20,790 nucleotides of DNA from DASTGO01 sp035719045 (GTDB taxonomy: Bacteria > Actinomycetota > Actinomycetes > Actinomycetales > Kineosporiaceae). Both the position numbers and the translations under genes were made by a program. Under the pieces are notes generated by a model that did not search any database, had not been told where the DNA came from, and worked only from the letters and a program-made list of their open reading frames with translations. This document shows positions 7,029 through 13,668 of this stretch, one piece after another; the stretch's first letter is position 1, and every line of letters begins with the position of its first letter. The stretch covers positions 1-20,790 of the forward strand of contig DASTGO010000101.1 in assembly GCA_035719045.1 (NCBI GenBank), written 5' to 3'.

Positions 7029-8809
7029 GTGCCACCCGAGTTGCGGTAGGCGATCGTCTTGTTGATCAGGTTTCCGCCGTCGGACTCGACCGTGGTCTGT
7101 TCCTGCTGCCCCGGACCGAACAGCAGGGCGACGATGTGCGCGTCCGCCACCTGGTTCAGGTGCGAGAGGAGCCAGTCCACCTTGTCGTCCTTGTAGTGGC
7201 CGAAGGTGTTGTTCTGCGCCATGTTGCCCAAGGGGATCTGCCACAGTGCCAGCGGCTTGCCCACCGTTTCGGTCGCCGTCTTGCTGAAGCTCAGGAAGGC
7301 AGCGGCCTTCTGGTCGGTCCAGAAGGTGTCACGGCCCCCGTTCGCCGGTTGGGCATACCAGCCGGCGTCCCGGTCCGAAACGTCGGCCACCAGGAGATCG
7401 GCATCCTTCGCGCCGAGGTCCAGGTAGTTGTTGACGCACTCCTTGGCCTTGGTCTCCCAGTTCCAGCAGGTGAGGTGCAGTCCCACGGCGGCGTTCGGCG
7501 CGTACTTGTGCCCCATCGCGATCAGGCAGCGGGCGAGGCCGGCGGCACTGTTCTCCTGCGATCCGCAGTCGGTCGGGTTCGCGGACGTCACCTGTGCGGG
7601 GACCTGGTGCGGATTGCCGAGCGACAGGACGTAGCCCCAGAAGTCGGGCTCGAGGTCGATGGCGTCGCGCGACTTGCCGATCGTCTGCAGGAAGAAGCGG
7701 TAGTCGTTCAGGTACAGGGTGAGCAGGTCAGCCCTGTTGATGGCCTTGACCTCACCCGGACCGTCCCCCTGACCCGCCATGTCCCCGAGGTCGCGCAAGG
7801 AGTACCAGGTCAAGAAGAAGGTCTGCGGGCGCGACTTGCCCTGGTAGGTCGCCTGGGCCGCACGCTCGTTCCAATAGGTCACCTGATAGCCAGGCGGCGT
7901 GGTGCTGCCGGTCCAGCAGCCCCACCAGCTCGTCCAGGCATCCTGGCAGAGCTTGGCCGTGTAGTAGTCCGACGAGGGCGCGGGCTTGCTGTGCACGTAG
8001 GAGTAGCGCATGTCGAAGGGCGCGGCCTTCGCCGAGTCGTCGGACATCGAGCCACCGATGAGCACCGTGCTGCTGCCCAGGAAACTCTTCGTCGAACTGC
8101 CGCCGGCGGCAGCGGGAGACGACGTCGACGACGAGGGCGTGCTGCTCGGAGCCGGGGTCGCGGTAGCGCCTCCGGCCGCGGGAGACGACGTCGACGACGA
8201 GGGCGTGCTGCTCGGAGCCGGGCTCGTGGTGGCACCGCCGCCCGCCGTGGCGGTGCCGGCGCTCCCGGCCGGGACGAGCTGCCACTGCTGGTTGACGCCC
8301 TTCCAGTCCCAGTACTGGACGACCTTGCCCCCGTCAGCCTTGGAGCCGCTGTCGACCTCGACAGCCATGCCGCTGAGGCGATTGATCAGACGCACGTAGC
8401 CATCCGACGAGTCCACCACCTTGAACTGCTGGTTGCTGCCGCTCAGGTCGCGCCACTGCACGATGGCGGTGCCGGCGCTCTTCGACTTCTTGTAGTTGTC
8501 CAGAACCTTGCCGGACTTCCGGTTCTGCAGCCGGTAGTACCCGCCGCCCGCATCGATGAACCGCCACTGCTGGTTGTTCCCGTCATGGCGGGACCACTGC
8601 ACCACCGCCGCGCCGTCGTTCGTGGCGAAGGCGTAGTCCTCCAGCACCTTGCCGCTGTTGCGGTTGACGAGCACGTACCACGCCTGCGTGTCCACGGTTC
8701 CCGCTGACGCCCGGGTCGTGCCCAGAGCCACGAGCGAGCCCGCCACGAGAGCCAGGGCGACAGCCGCCCAGGCACCCCGGCGCGAGAAGAGCCGACGGCC
8801 ACGAATCAT
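7016..8809 (-). CDS. Secreted ricin-type lectin with large uncharacterised C-terminal domain
   Basis: The 597-residue protein has, in order: an Arg-rich signal peptide (FSRR then a hydrophobic stretch, likely cut after ASA, residue 36); a ricin B-like carbohydrate-binding domain (about 40-180) with three Q-x-W type repeats, NQQW, NQQF and NQQW; a Ser/Pro/Thr linker (about 185-240) with a duplicated segment; and a domain of about 350 residues. That last domain has Asp385, Glu387 and Asp389 in IDLEPDFWGY, a segment LLVADVSDRDAGWY, and several paired cysteines, suggesting an extracellular glycan-active barrel; I do not recognise the family. The ATG at 8809 follows GAGGAG by 10 nt; the adjacent GTG at 8812 is equally possible. 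Proposed role: binding and perhaps cleaving a polysaccharide outside the cell. Confidence 0.88.
   Translation of the reverse strand: MIRGRRLFSRRGAWAAVALALVAGSLVALGTTRASAGTVDTQAWYVLVNRNSGKVLEDYAFATNDGAAVVQWSRHDGNNQQWRFIDAGGGYYRLQNRKSGKVLDNYKKSKSAGTAIVQWRDLSGSNQQFKVVDSSDGYVRLINRLSGMAVEVDSGSKADGGKVVQYWDWKGVNQQWQLVPAGSAGTATAGGGATTSPAPSSTPSSSTSSPAAGGATATPAPSSTPSSSTSSPAAAGGSSTKSFLGSSTVLIGGSMSDDSAKAAPFDMRYSYVHSKPAPSSDYYTAKLCQDAWTSWWGCWTGSTTPPGYQVTYWNERAAQATYQGKSRPQTFFLTWYSLRDLGDMAGQGDGPGEVKAINRADLLTLYLNDYRFFLQTIGKSRDAIDLEPDFWGYVLSLGNPHQVPAQVTSANPTDCGSQENSAAGLARCLIAMGHKYAPNAAVGLHLTCWNWETKAKECVNNYLDLGAKDADLLVADVSDRDAGWYAQPANGGRDTFWTDQKAAAFLSFSKTATETVGKPLALWQIPLGNMAQNNTFGHYKDDKVDWLLSHLNQVADAHIVALLFGPGQQEQTTVESDGGNLINKTIAYRNSGGTALK
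8113..8223 (-). repeat. 45-bp perfect direct repeat in the linker of the secreted lectin
   Basis: Two identical 45-bp copies lie at 8113-8157 and 8179-8223, period 66 bp (22 codons). They encode the linker segment PAPSSTPSSSTSSPA twice. Perfect identity at the DNA level indicates a recent duplication or gene-conversion-like maintenance, and lets linker length vary without a frameshift. Confidence 0.9.
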
Positions 8810-8855
8810 CACTTTTCGTCTCCTCGTGCGAGCCGAGCGGGACGACCCGCGACCG

Positions 8856-8873
8856 CCGCGGCCATGGCCGCGG
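8856..8873. promoter_or_regulatory. 18-bp perfect palindrome in the leader region of the secreted lectin gene
   Basis: CCGCGGCCATGGCCGCGG lies about 47 bp upstream of the ATG at 8809. It could be a dyad operator or a leader hairpin; no regulator is assigned. No clear -10 or -35 box was found in the 8810-9082 gap. Confidence 0.4.
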
Positions 8874-9082
8874 ACCCGGCGGGCGCCGGTGCGGTACGCC
8901 ACCGTTGACGTGGGCGCGTGAGGGGCATGTCGGGGCTCTCTTTCAGCCGTTGCATCTGACCGGATCACCTGTGCGGATGGCTTTGAGCGGCCCGGGGCCG
9001 GAAAGGTTGCCCGGGGCCGGAGAGATTCACTCTCTTCTTGCCGTGATCCGCTTCCGGTGTCCACCGGCAGGATCCGCAGGGA

Positions 9083-9709
9083 TCAGCGCACCGGTCCGGC
9101 GTGCGCCCGGATCCAAGCGTGCATCGCGATCGCGGCAGCGGCCCCGGCATTGATCGAGCGGGTGGACCCGTACTGGGCGATCGACAGCACTGCCGAGCAG
9201 GCCGACCACGCCTGCTCCGACAGCCCCGGACCCTCCTGCCCGAACAGCAGCACACAGCGTTCCGGCAGGTCGAAGCCCTCCAGCGGGACCGCACCCGGCA
9301 GGTTGTCGACCCCCAGCAGCGGCAGCCCGGCGTCCCGCGCCCAGGCGGCCAGCGCCGTCACGTCCGGGTGGTGGTGGACGTGCAGGTACCGGTCGGTGAC
9401 CATCGCCCCCCGCCGGTTCCAGCGCCGCCGCCCGACCACGTGCACCCCGGCGGCGTTGAAGGCGTTCGCGGTCCGGACCACCGAGCCGATGTTCAGGTCG
9501 TGCGCCCAGTTCTCCACCGCCACGTGGAAGGGGTGCCGCCGGGTGTCCAGGTCCGCCCGGATCGCCTCGACCGTCCAGTACCGGTAGGCGTCGACCACAT
9601 TGCGCCGGTCACCATGGGTGAGCAGTTCGGGGTCGTACCGGGGGTCCTGCGGCCAGGGACCGGCCCACGGACCGACACCGACCGCGCTCTCCTCCGGCTC
9701 GCTGTGCAC
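9083..9709 (-). CDS. TrmH/SpoU-family RNA 2'-O-ribose methyltransferase
   Basis: SPOUT-class enzymes of this family move a methyl group from S-adenosylmethionine to the ribose 2'-OH of tRNA or rRNA. The three family motifs are visible: NIGSVVRTANAF (motif 1, with the catalytic Asn and Arg), LLFGQEGPGLS (motif 2) and the knot segment SIAQYGSTRSINAGAAAAIA (motif 3, with Ser-Leu/Ile-Asn). Its 208 residues fit a single catalytic domain with a short N-terminal extension. The GTG at 9709 has no Shine-Dalgarno sequence, but TAGTCT ends 6 nt upstream, so the mRNA may be leaderless. The gene is divergent from the DedA gene across a 58-bp gap. The target nucleotide is unknown. Confidence 0.94.
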   Translation of the reverse strand: MHSEPEESAVGVGPWAGPWPQDPRYDPELLTHGDRRNVVDAYRYWTVEAIRADLDTRRHPFHVAVENWAHDLNIGSVVRTANAFNAAGVHVVGRRRWNRRGAMVTDRYLHVHHHPDVTALAAWARDAGLPLLGVDNLPGAVPLEGFDLPERCVLLFGQEGPGLSEQAWSACSAVLSIAQYGSTRSINAGAAAAIAMHAWIRAHAGPVR

Positions 9710-9715
9710 AGCCAG

Positions 9716-9721
9716 AGACTA
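9716..9721 (-). promoter_or_regulatory. -10 box TAGTCT for a leaderless methyltransferase mRNA
   Basis: TAGTCT on the minus strand, then 6 nt, then the GTG start at 9709. Transcription from this box would start at or next to the start codon. No clear -35 box and no Shine-Dalgarno sequence. Confidence 0.65.
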
Positions 9722-9755
9722 GACAGCCGTGAGCCTTCCTTGACCTGCTGCCCCG

Positions 9756-9761
9756 TACCCT
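9756..9761 (+). promoter_or_regulatory. -10 box TACCCT for a leaderless DedA mRNA
   Basis: TACCCT, then 6 nt, then the GTG start at 9768. No Shine-Dalgarno sequence. A TTGACC at 9740-9745 is only 10 nt upstream, too close to be a normal -35 box for it. Confidence 0.6.
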
Positions 9762-9767
9762 GTCCGG

Positions 9768-10514
9768 GTGACTTCCGCCGTTCTGGCCCTCGGTCCCGTC
9801 CATGCCCTCGGTCCCGCGCTGGCCCTCGGGCCGTCCTGGCTGGACCCGAACTCGATGCTCAGCGCCTTCGGCACCTGGGCACTGTGGGGCGCCGCCCTGG
9901 TGATCTTCGCCGAATGCGGCCTGCTGCTCGGATTCTTCCTGCCCGGGGACTCGCTGCTGTTCACCGTCGGGCTGTTCATCGGCAGCCAGACCATCAAGCA
10001 GCCGCTGTGGCTGGCCTGCCTGGTGCTGACGGTCGCGGCCTTCCTCGGCAACGCCTGCGGCTACGAGATCGGCCGCCGCACCGGGTCACGGGTGTTCAGC
10101 AAGCCCGACTCCCGGCTGTTCAAGCGGGAGTACGTGGACAAGACGGTCGCCTTCTTCGACAAGTACGGCGCCCGGGCCATCGTGCTCGCCCGGTTCGTGC
10201 CGATCGTGCGGACCTTCATCACGGTGATCGCCGGGGTCGGCCAGATGGACCGGCGCCGGTACCTCAGCTACAGCGGGATCGGCGGCCTGCTGTGGGCCAG
10301 CGGGGTGACCGTGCTGGGCCAACTGCTCGGCAAGATCTCCTTCGTCGCGAAGAACATCGAGGTCATCCTCATCCTGATCGTGCTGGTCTCCGTGCTGCCG
10401 ATCGGCGTGGAATACCTGCGGCACCGCGCATCCGCGGCCAAGCCGGCCCGTCACGTCGGGGGGGCCGAGCAGATGCCCAGCCCGTCCCCGGCGGCCGAGC
10501 GGCTCGACGGCTGA
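9768..10514 (+). CDS. DedA-family membrane protein (VTT/SNARE-associated domain)
   Basis: This 248-residue integral membrane protein belongs to the DedA family, whose members are linked to undecaprenyl-phosphate or phospholipid flipping and envelope homeostasis. It shows the family segments AECGLLLGFFLPGDSLLF, GYEIGRRTG, and ARFVPIVRTFITVIAGVG with its conserved Arg and Pro, followed by a C-terminal hydrophobic helix and a basic tail. The first 20 residues contain an ALGP repeat of no known meaning. The GTG at 9768 lacks a Shine-Dalgarno sequence but has TACCCT 6 nt upstream, suggesting a leaderless message. Its 3' end overlaps the convergent MFS gene by 146 bp, and the overlap includes a run of seven G at 10458-10464. 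Confidence 0.93.
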   Translation: MTSAVLALGPVHALGPALALGPSWLDPNSMLSAFGTWALWGAALVIFAECGLLLGFFLPGDSLLFTVGLFIGSQTIKQPLWLACLVLTVAAFLGNACGYEIGRRTGSRVFSKPDSRLFKREYVDKTVAFFDKYGARAIVLARFVPIVRTFITVIAGVGQMDRRRYLSYSGIGGLLWASGVTVLGQLLGKISFVAKNIEVILILIVLVSVLPIGVEYLRHRASAAKPARHVGGAEQMPSPSPAAERLDG

Positions 10515-12093
10515 TCTCGGCCAGGGCCAGCAGCAGCGCGGACAGGACGAAACCCAGGATCACCAGCAGGCCGCGGTCCAGGGCGGTGGTGAACGCCGCC
10601 CGGGCCGCGGCCTGCTGCGTTCCGGAAGCGCCCCCGGCGGCCGGGTCGTGCTGCCCGCCCAGGGCCGCGAAGAACACCGCCCCGACCACCGCGGTGCCGA
10701 CGGCGGCCCCGATCCGCTGCGAGGTCTGCAACATGCCCGCCGCGGTCCCGCCGCCGCGCACATCCACCTCCGCCAGGGACAGTGCCTGGTTCGGGGTGAT
10801 CACCCCTCCGTTGCCCATCCCGGCGAGGAACAACGCCGGAGACAGGGCCAGCCCGACCCCGCCGCCGACCGCCCAGGCACGCGCAGCCAGGTGCACCGAC
10901 AGCCCGGCCGCGACGATCCCGGCGGCGAACAGGCCCAGCGCGGTCAGCGTGACCAGTCGCCCGTACCGGTGGACCAGCCGCCCGCTGATCGTCGCGGCCA
11001 GCGCCGACCCCACCGCGAGCGCCGTCACCGACAGGCCGGACTGCAGGGCCGAGTAGCCCAGCCCGTCCTGGAAGTACAGCGACAGCACCAGCGGCAGCCC
11101 GGACGATCCGCAGAAGAACGCCAGCGCCACCATCACCCCGATCGCGTAGCTGCGGATCCGGAACAGCCTCAGGTCCACCAGCGGCTGCCCGCCCCGCTCG
11201 GCCAGCCGGCGCTCCCACCGGACGAACAGCCAGGCCAGCACGGGGGCCGGCAGCGCGATCAGGGCCCGATCGGCTTGCCGGGAACTGCCGTACTCGATCG
11301 CCGCCAGCATGACCGACAGCACCGCCGAGCCCAGCAGGCCCGCCCCGAGCAGGTCCAGCCGGGCGGGCGGGCCGGCGGACCGGTGGGGGGCGGGCAGCCA
11401 GCGCCGGGCCAGCAGCAGGGCCAGTAACCCGACCGGGATGTTCACGAAGAACACCAGCCGCCACCCGAGCCGGTCCCCGCCCAACGCGATCACCAGCCCG
11501 CCGACCACCGGCCCGAGCGCCCCCGCCACCCCGACCACCGTCCCGAGAGCACCGAACGCCCGGCCCCGCCGCTTCCCCGGGAACAACTCCTGGATCAGCC
11601 CCGCGACCTGCGGGTTGATCACGCCGCCGGCCAGCCCCTGGAGGAAGCGGCCGGCCAGCAGCACCGCCGGGTTCGGGGCCAGGCCGACCATCGCGCTGGT
11701 GAGCACGAACCCGGCGACCCCGGCGATCAGCACCGGTCGGCGCCCGTACTGGTCCCCGATCCGCCCGGCCAGCACCGGGACCAGCCCGAACGCCAGCGCA
11801 TACCCGGACACCACCCACTGCAACTGGGAGGCCACCGCCCCCGTGCCGCGGGCGATCGACGGCAGCGCGACGTTGACCACGGTGATGTCAAGCAGGGTCA
11901 CGAACAGCGCGGCGAAGCAGACGGACATCGCCCACCAGGGGCTGACGGGTGTCGCCGGGGTTTCCGGTTCGTCGCCGCCGGGACCGTGCCGGCGGGTGTG
12001 GGGCGACGGGTCGTCCGGGCGGGGCGACGGGTCCGGGCGGGGCGACGAGTCGGGGAGCCGTTCCCGGCGGTCGCCTCCGCCCCGTGCGCTCAT
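10369..12093 (-). CDS. MFS transporter, DHA2 family (EmrB/QacA type drug:H+ antiporter)
   Basis: At 574 residues with about 14 hydrophobic segments it fits the DHA2 group of proton-driven exporters. Visible motifs are LDITVVNVALP in helix 1 (motif D1), GRIGDQYGRRPV (motif A) and GALGPVVGGL (motif C, typical of antiporters). The N-terminal 45 or so residues are Pro/Arg/Asp-rich and cytoplasmic. The ATG at 12093 follows GGAGG by 8 nt. The tail after the last helix (about residues 520-574) overlaps the DedA gene and is Arg/Pro-rich; a frameshift in the homopolymer at 10458-10464 would end the protein near 10451. Substrate unknown. The upstream gap carries GTAC-type repeats that may be operators. 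Confidence 0.92.
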   Translation of the reverse strand: MSARGGGDRRERLPDSSPRPDPSPRPDDPSPHTRRHGPGGDEPETPATPVSPWWAMSVCFAALFVTLLDITVVNVALPSIARGTGAVASQLQWVVSGYALAFGLVPVLAGRIGDQYGRRPVLIAGVAGFVLTSAMVGLAPNPAVLLAGRFLQGLAGGVINPQVAGLIQELFPGKRRGRAFGALGTVVGVAGALGPVVGGLVIALGGDRLGWRLVFFVNIPVGLLALLLARRWLPAPHRSAGPPARLDLLGAGLLGSAVLSVMLAAIEYGSSRQADRALIALPAPVLAWLFVRWERRLAERGGQPLVDLRLFRIRSYAIGVMVALAFFCGSSGLPLVLSLYFQDGLGYSALQSGLSVTALAVGSALAATISGRLVHRYGRLVTLTALGLFAAGIVAAGLSVHLAARAWAVGGGVGLALSPALFLAGMGNGGVITPNQALSLAEVDVRGGGTAAGMLQTSQRIGAAVGTAVVGAVFFAALGGQHDPAAGGASGTQQAAARAAFTTALDRGLLVILGFVLSALLLALAEISRRAARPPGTGWASARPPRRDGPAWPRMRGAAGIPRRSAARRPARSG

Positions 12094-12188
12094 CCCGTCA
12101 TCCTCCCTCTGGGGTCTCCCCGATCGCCTCCCTGGCCGCGGCGCGAGGCATGGTGATCCTGGCCTCCGGTGCCGGGTGTGCCGCATAC

Positions 12189-12282
12189 GGTCCGGTACGG
12201 CGGGGGCGGGGCACCCCGTGCCGCGCCACGCCGGTCCGGTACGGCGGGCGGGTATGGACCACCCCCTCTGGTACGGCGTACC
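12189..12282. repeat. Direct repeats and GTAC palindrome upstream of the MFS gene
   Basis: GGTCCGGTACGGCGGG occurs identically at 12189-12204 and 12233-12248 (period 44 bp). A third related element at 12270-12282, GGTACGGCGTACC, is an inverted repeat with a 3-nt centre. All lie in the 206-bp gap upstream of the MFS exporter, where operators for a regulator would be expected. No regulator gene is adjacent, so this is only a candidate control region. Confidence 0.55.
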
Positions 12283-12299
12283 GGACGGGCGTCCGGGTG

Positions 12300-12917
12300 T
12301 CAGGCTGCGGGAGCCGGGGGTGTCGGGGCCGGACTGATGGCGGATCCGGGACCCGGCACGGCGAACGGCGCCACCGGACCGATCCCGGCCAGCGGCGCGA
12401 CCCAGCGGACCGGAAACCGGTCCACCCGGGTCGTGAGCCCCGCCACGGCGGCGTTGAAGTGCCGCCGCCCGGCCGCGATCCGGCCCTCAGTGGCCCGCAA
12501 CTCCCCGTGCAGCGCGAGGAACTCCTGGTCGGCGGCCAGTTCCGGACTCCCTGCGGCGGACGAGGTCAGGGCCGCCAGCCGGGTGGTGAGGACGTGCTCG
12601 GCGTCGGCCCGGCCACGGATCGCCTGCCAATCGTCCGGCCCTGGGCCCGGTAGCGGCGCGGCGGCGGCCCGGAGCGCCTGGGCCCGGGCATCCGCCACCG
12701 CATCGGCGAGCGCGCAGGCCTGCGGCACCCGGTCACGCAGGCAGCGCAGCAGGTCAGGGATGAGGTCGTGCCGCCGGGCGAGTTCCTCGTCGAGTTGGCG
12801 CCAGGCCTCCTCGACCAAGCCCCGCAAGCCGGTCAGCGCGCGGTAGGAGCCGAGCCCCCACGTCCCGGCGACGATGACGACGGCGACGCCGACCAGCACA
12901 GGCAGGACGGCGGGCAC
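12300..12917 (-). CDS. LemA-family protein
   Basis: This 205-residue protein starts with one N-terminal membrane helix (VLPVLVGVAVVIVAGTWGL), followed by the LemA helical domain: LVEEAWRQLDEELARRHDLI matches the conserved VEEAW..ID..L.RR.DLIPNL block, and ELRATEGRIAAGRRHFNAAV matches the later block. The Pro/Ala-rich C-terminal tail has no clear structure. LemA proteins are membrane-anchored; their biochemical function is not settled. The GTG at 12917 comes 3 nt after the pyrE stop (TGA-TCG-GTG) with no clear Shine-Dalgarno sequence, so translation is probably coupled to pyrE. The Asn of the typical DLIPNL is Asp here (DLIPDL). Confidence 0.85.
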   Translation of the reverse strand: MPAVLPVLVGVAVVIVAGTWGLGSYRALTGLRGLVEEAWRQLDEELARRHDLIPDLLRCLRDRVPQACALADAVADARAQALRAAAAPLPGPGPDDWQAIRGRADAEHVLTTRLAALTSSAAGSPELAADQEFLALHGELRATEGRIAAGRRHFNAAVAGLTTRVDRFPVRWVAPLAGIGPVAPFAVPGPGSAISPAPTPPAPAA

Positions 12918-12920
12918 CGA

Positions 12921-13481
12921 TCAGCCCAGCCCGAGGTCGCCCAGGCCGTAGGCGTGCCGGTAGGCCAGCCCGCGGGCCTCGATCGCCTCCCGGGCACCGG
13001 TGTTCCGGTCGACGATCACCGCGACGCCGACCACGTCGGCCCCGGCCTCGAGCAGGGCGTCGACCGCGGTCAGCACGGAACCGCCGGTGGTCGAGGTGTC
13101 CTCGACGGCGAGCACCCGCCGGCCCTGGACGTCCGGGCCCTCGATCCGCCGCTGCAACCCGTGCGCCTTGCCCTCCTTGCGGACGACGAAGGCGTCGAGG
13201 GTCTTCTCGTCCGCGGCGGCGGCGTGCACCATGGCCAGGGCCACCGGGTCCGCACCCATGGTCAGCCCGCCGACGGCCTCGAAGTCCCAGTCCGCGACCA
13301 GGTGCCTCATGACCCGGCCGACCAGCGGCGCGGCCCGCCCGTCGAGAGTGACCCGGCGCAGGTCCACGTAGTAGTCCGCCTCGCGCCCGCTGGCGAGGGT
13401 CACCCGGCCGTGCACCACGGCGAGTTTGCGCACGAGCTGAAGCAACTGGTCCCGGTCGGTGTCGGGCGAGGTCTCAAGCAC
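12921..13481 (-). CDS. pyrE: Orotate phosphoribosyltransferase
   Basis: PyrE joins orotate to PRPP to give orotidine 5'-phosphate in pyrimidine synthesis. The PRPP-binding loop is seen as VLAVEDTSTTGGS (about residues 122-134), with the catalytic-loop lysines in VVRKEGKAHG and the orotate-side segment SGREADYYVDLRRVTL near the N-terminus. The GTG at 13481 gives 186 residues, the usual actinobacterial length. The frame is open to 13826 upstream, but that region contains a hairpin and is not conserved-looking. No Shine-Dalgarno sequence precedes the start; TACGCT lies 7 nt upstream, so the mRNA may be leaderless. It is followed 3 nt later by the LemA gene. Confidence 0.95.
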   Translation of the reverse strand: MLETSPDTDRDQLLQLVRKLAVVHGRVTLASGREADYYVDLRRVTLDGRAAPLVGRVMRHLVADWDFEAVGGLTMGADPVALAMVHAAAADEKTLDAFVVRKEGKAHGLQRRIEGPDVQGRRVLAVEDTSTTGGSVLTAVDALLEAGADVVGVAVIVDRNTGAREAIEARGLAYRHAYGLGDLGLG

Positions 13482-13488
13482 GTGCCAG

Positions 13489-13494
13489 AGCGTA
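13489..13494 (-). promoter_or_regulatory. -10 box TACGCT for a leaderless pyrE mRNA
   Basis: TACGCT on the minus strand, then 7 nt, then the GTG start at 13481. No Shine-Dalgarno sequence is present and no convincing -35 box is seen. Confidence 0.55.
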
Positions 13495-13543
13495 TCGGGC
13501 CAGGGCGTGGACCCTCGCGGGCACGGGCACGCCGACCGGGCAC

Positions 13544-13596
13544 GGGCACGGTGGCACATAGCGCCCGCAAAGTGGGCGCTATGTGCCACCGTGCCC
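13544..13596. repeat. Perfect 23-bp inverted repeat with 7-nt loop
   Basis: Arms at 13544-13566 and 13574-13596 are exact reverse complements; the loop is GCAAAGT. The inner part of the left arm reads GTGGCACATAGCGCCC. It sits in the 187-bp gap between the GGDEF-EAL stop (13669) and the pyrE start (13481), next to short tandem GGGCAC repeats (13519-13549). It may be a terminator for the GGDEF-EAL gene, or a dispersed REP/MITE-like element. Confidence 0.85.
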
Positions 13597-13668
13597 AGCC
13601 GTACTGGGCACGCTCCTCCACACAACAGCCCACAGGGACGGGGTGCGTGGCGGAACAGTCCCGGCCGA

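Noticed and set aside
8989..9035. Short CCCGGGGCCGGA repeats and a GAGAG/CTCTC dyad after the methyltransferase gene
   Set aside because: The stem is only 5 bp and the direct repeat is low-complexity; not enough to call a terminator or operator.
8810..9064. N-terminal extension of the secreted lectin protein
   Set aside because: It would bury the clear signal peptide behind 85 residues of non-family sequence, and a good ribosome-binding site precedes 8809/8812.
9740..9745. TTGACC as a -35 box for the DedA gene
   Set aside because: It is only 10 nt from the TACCCT box, where about 17 nt is needed, and no other -10 box fits it.
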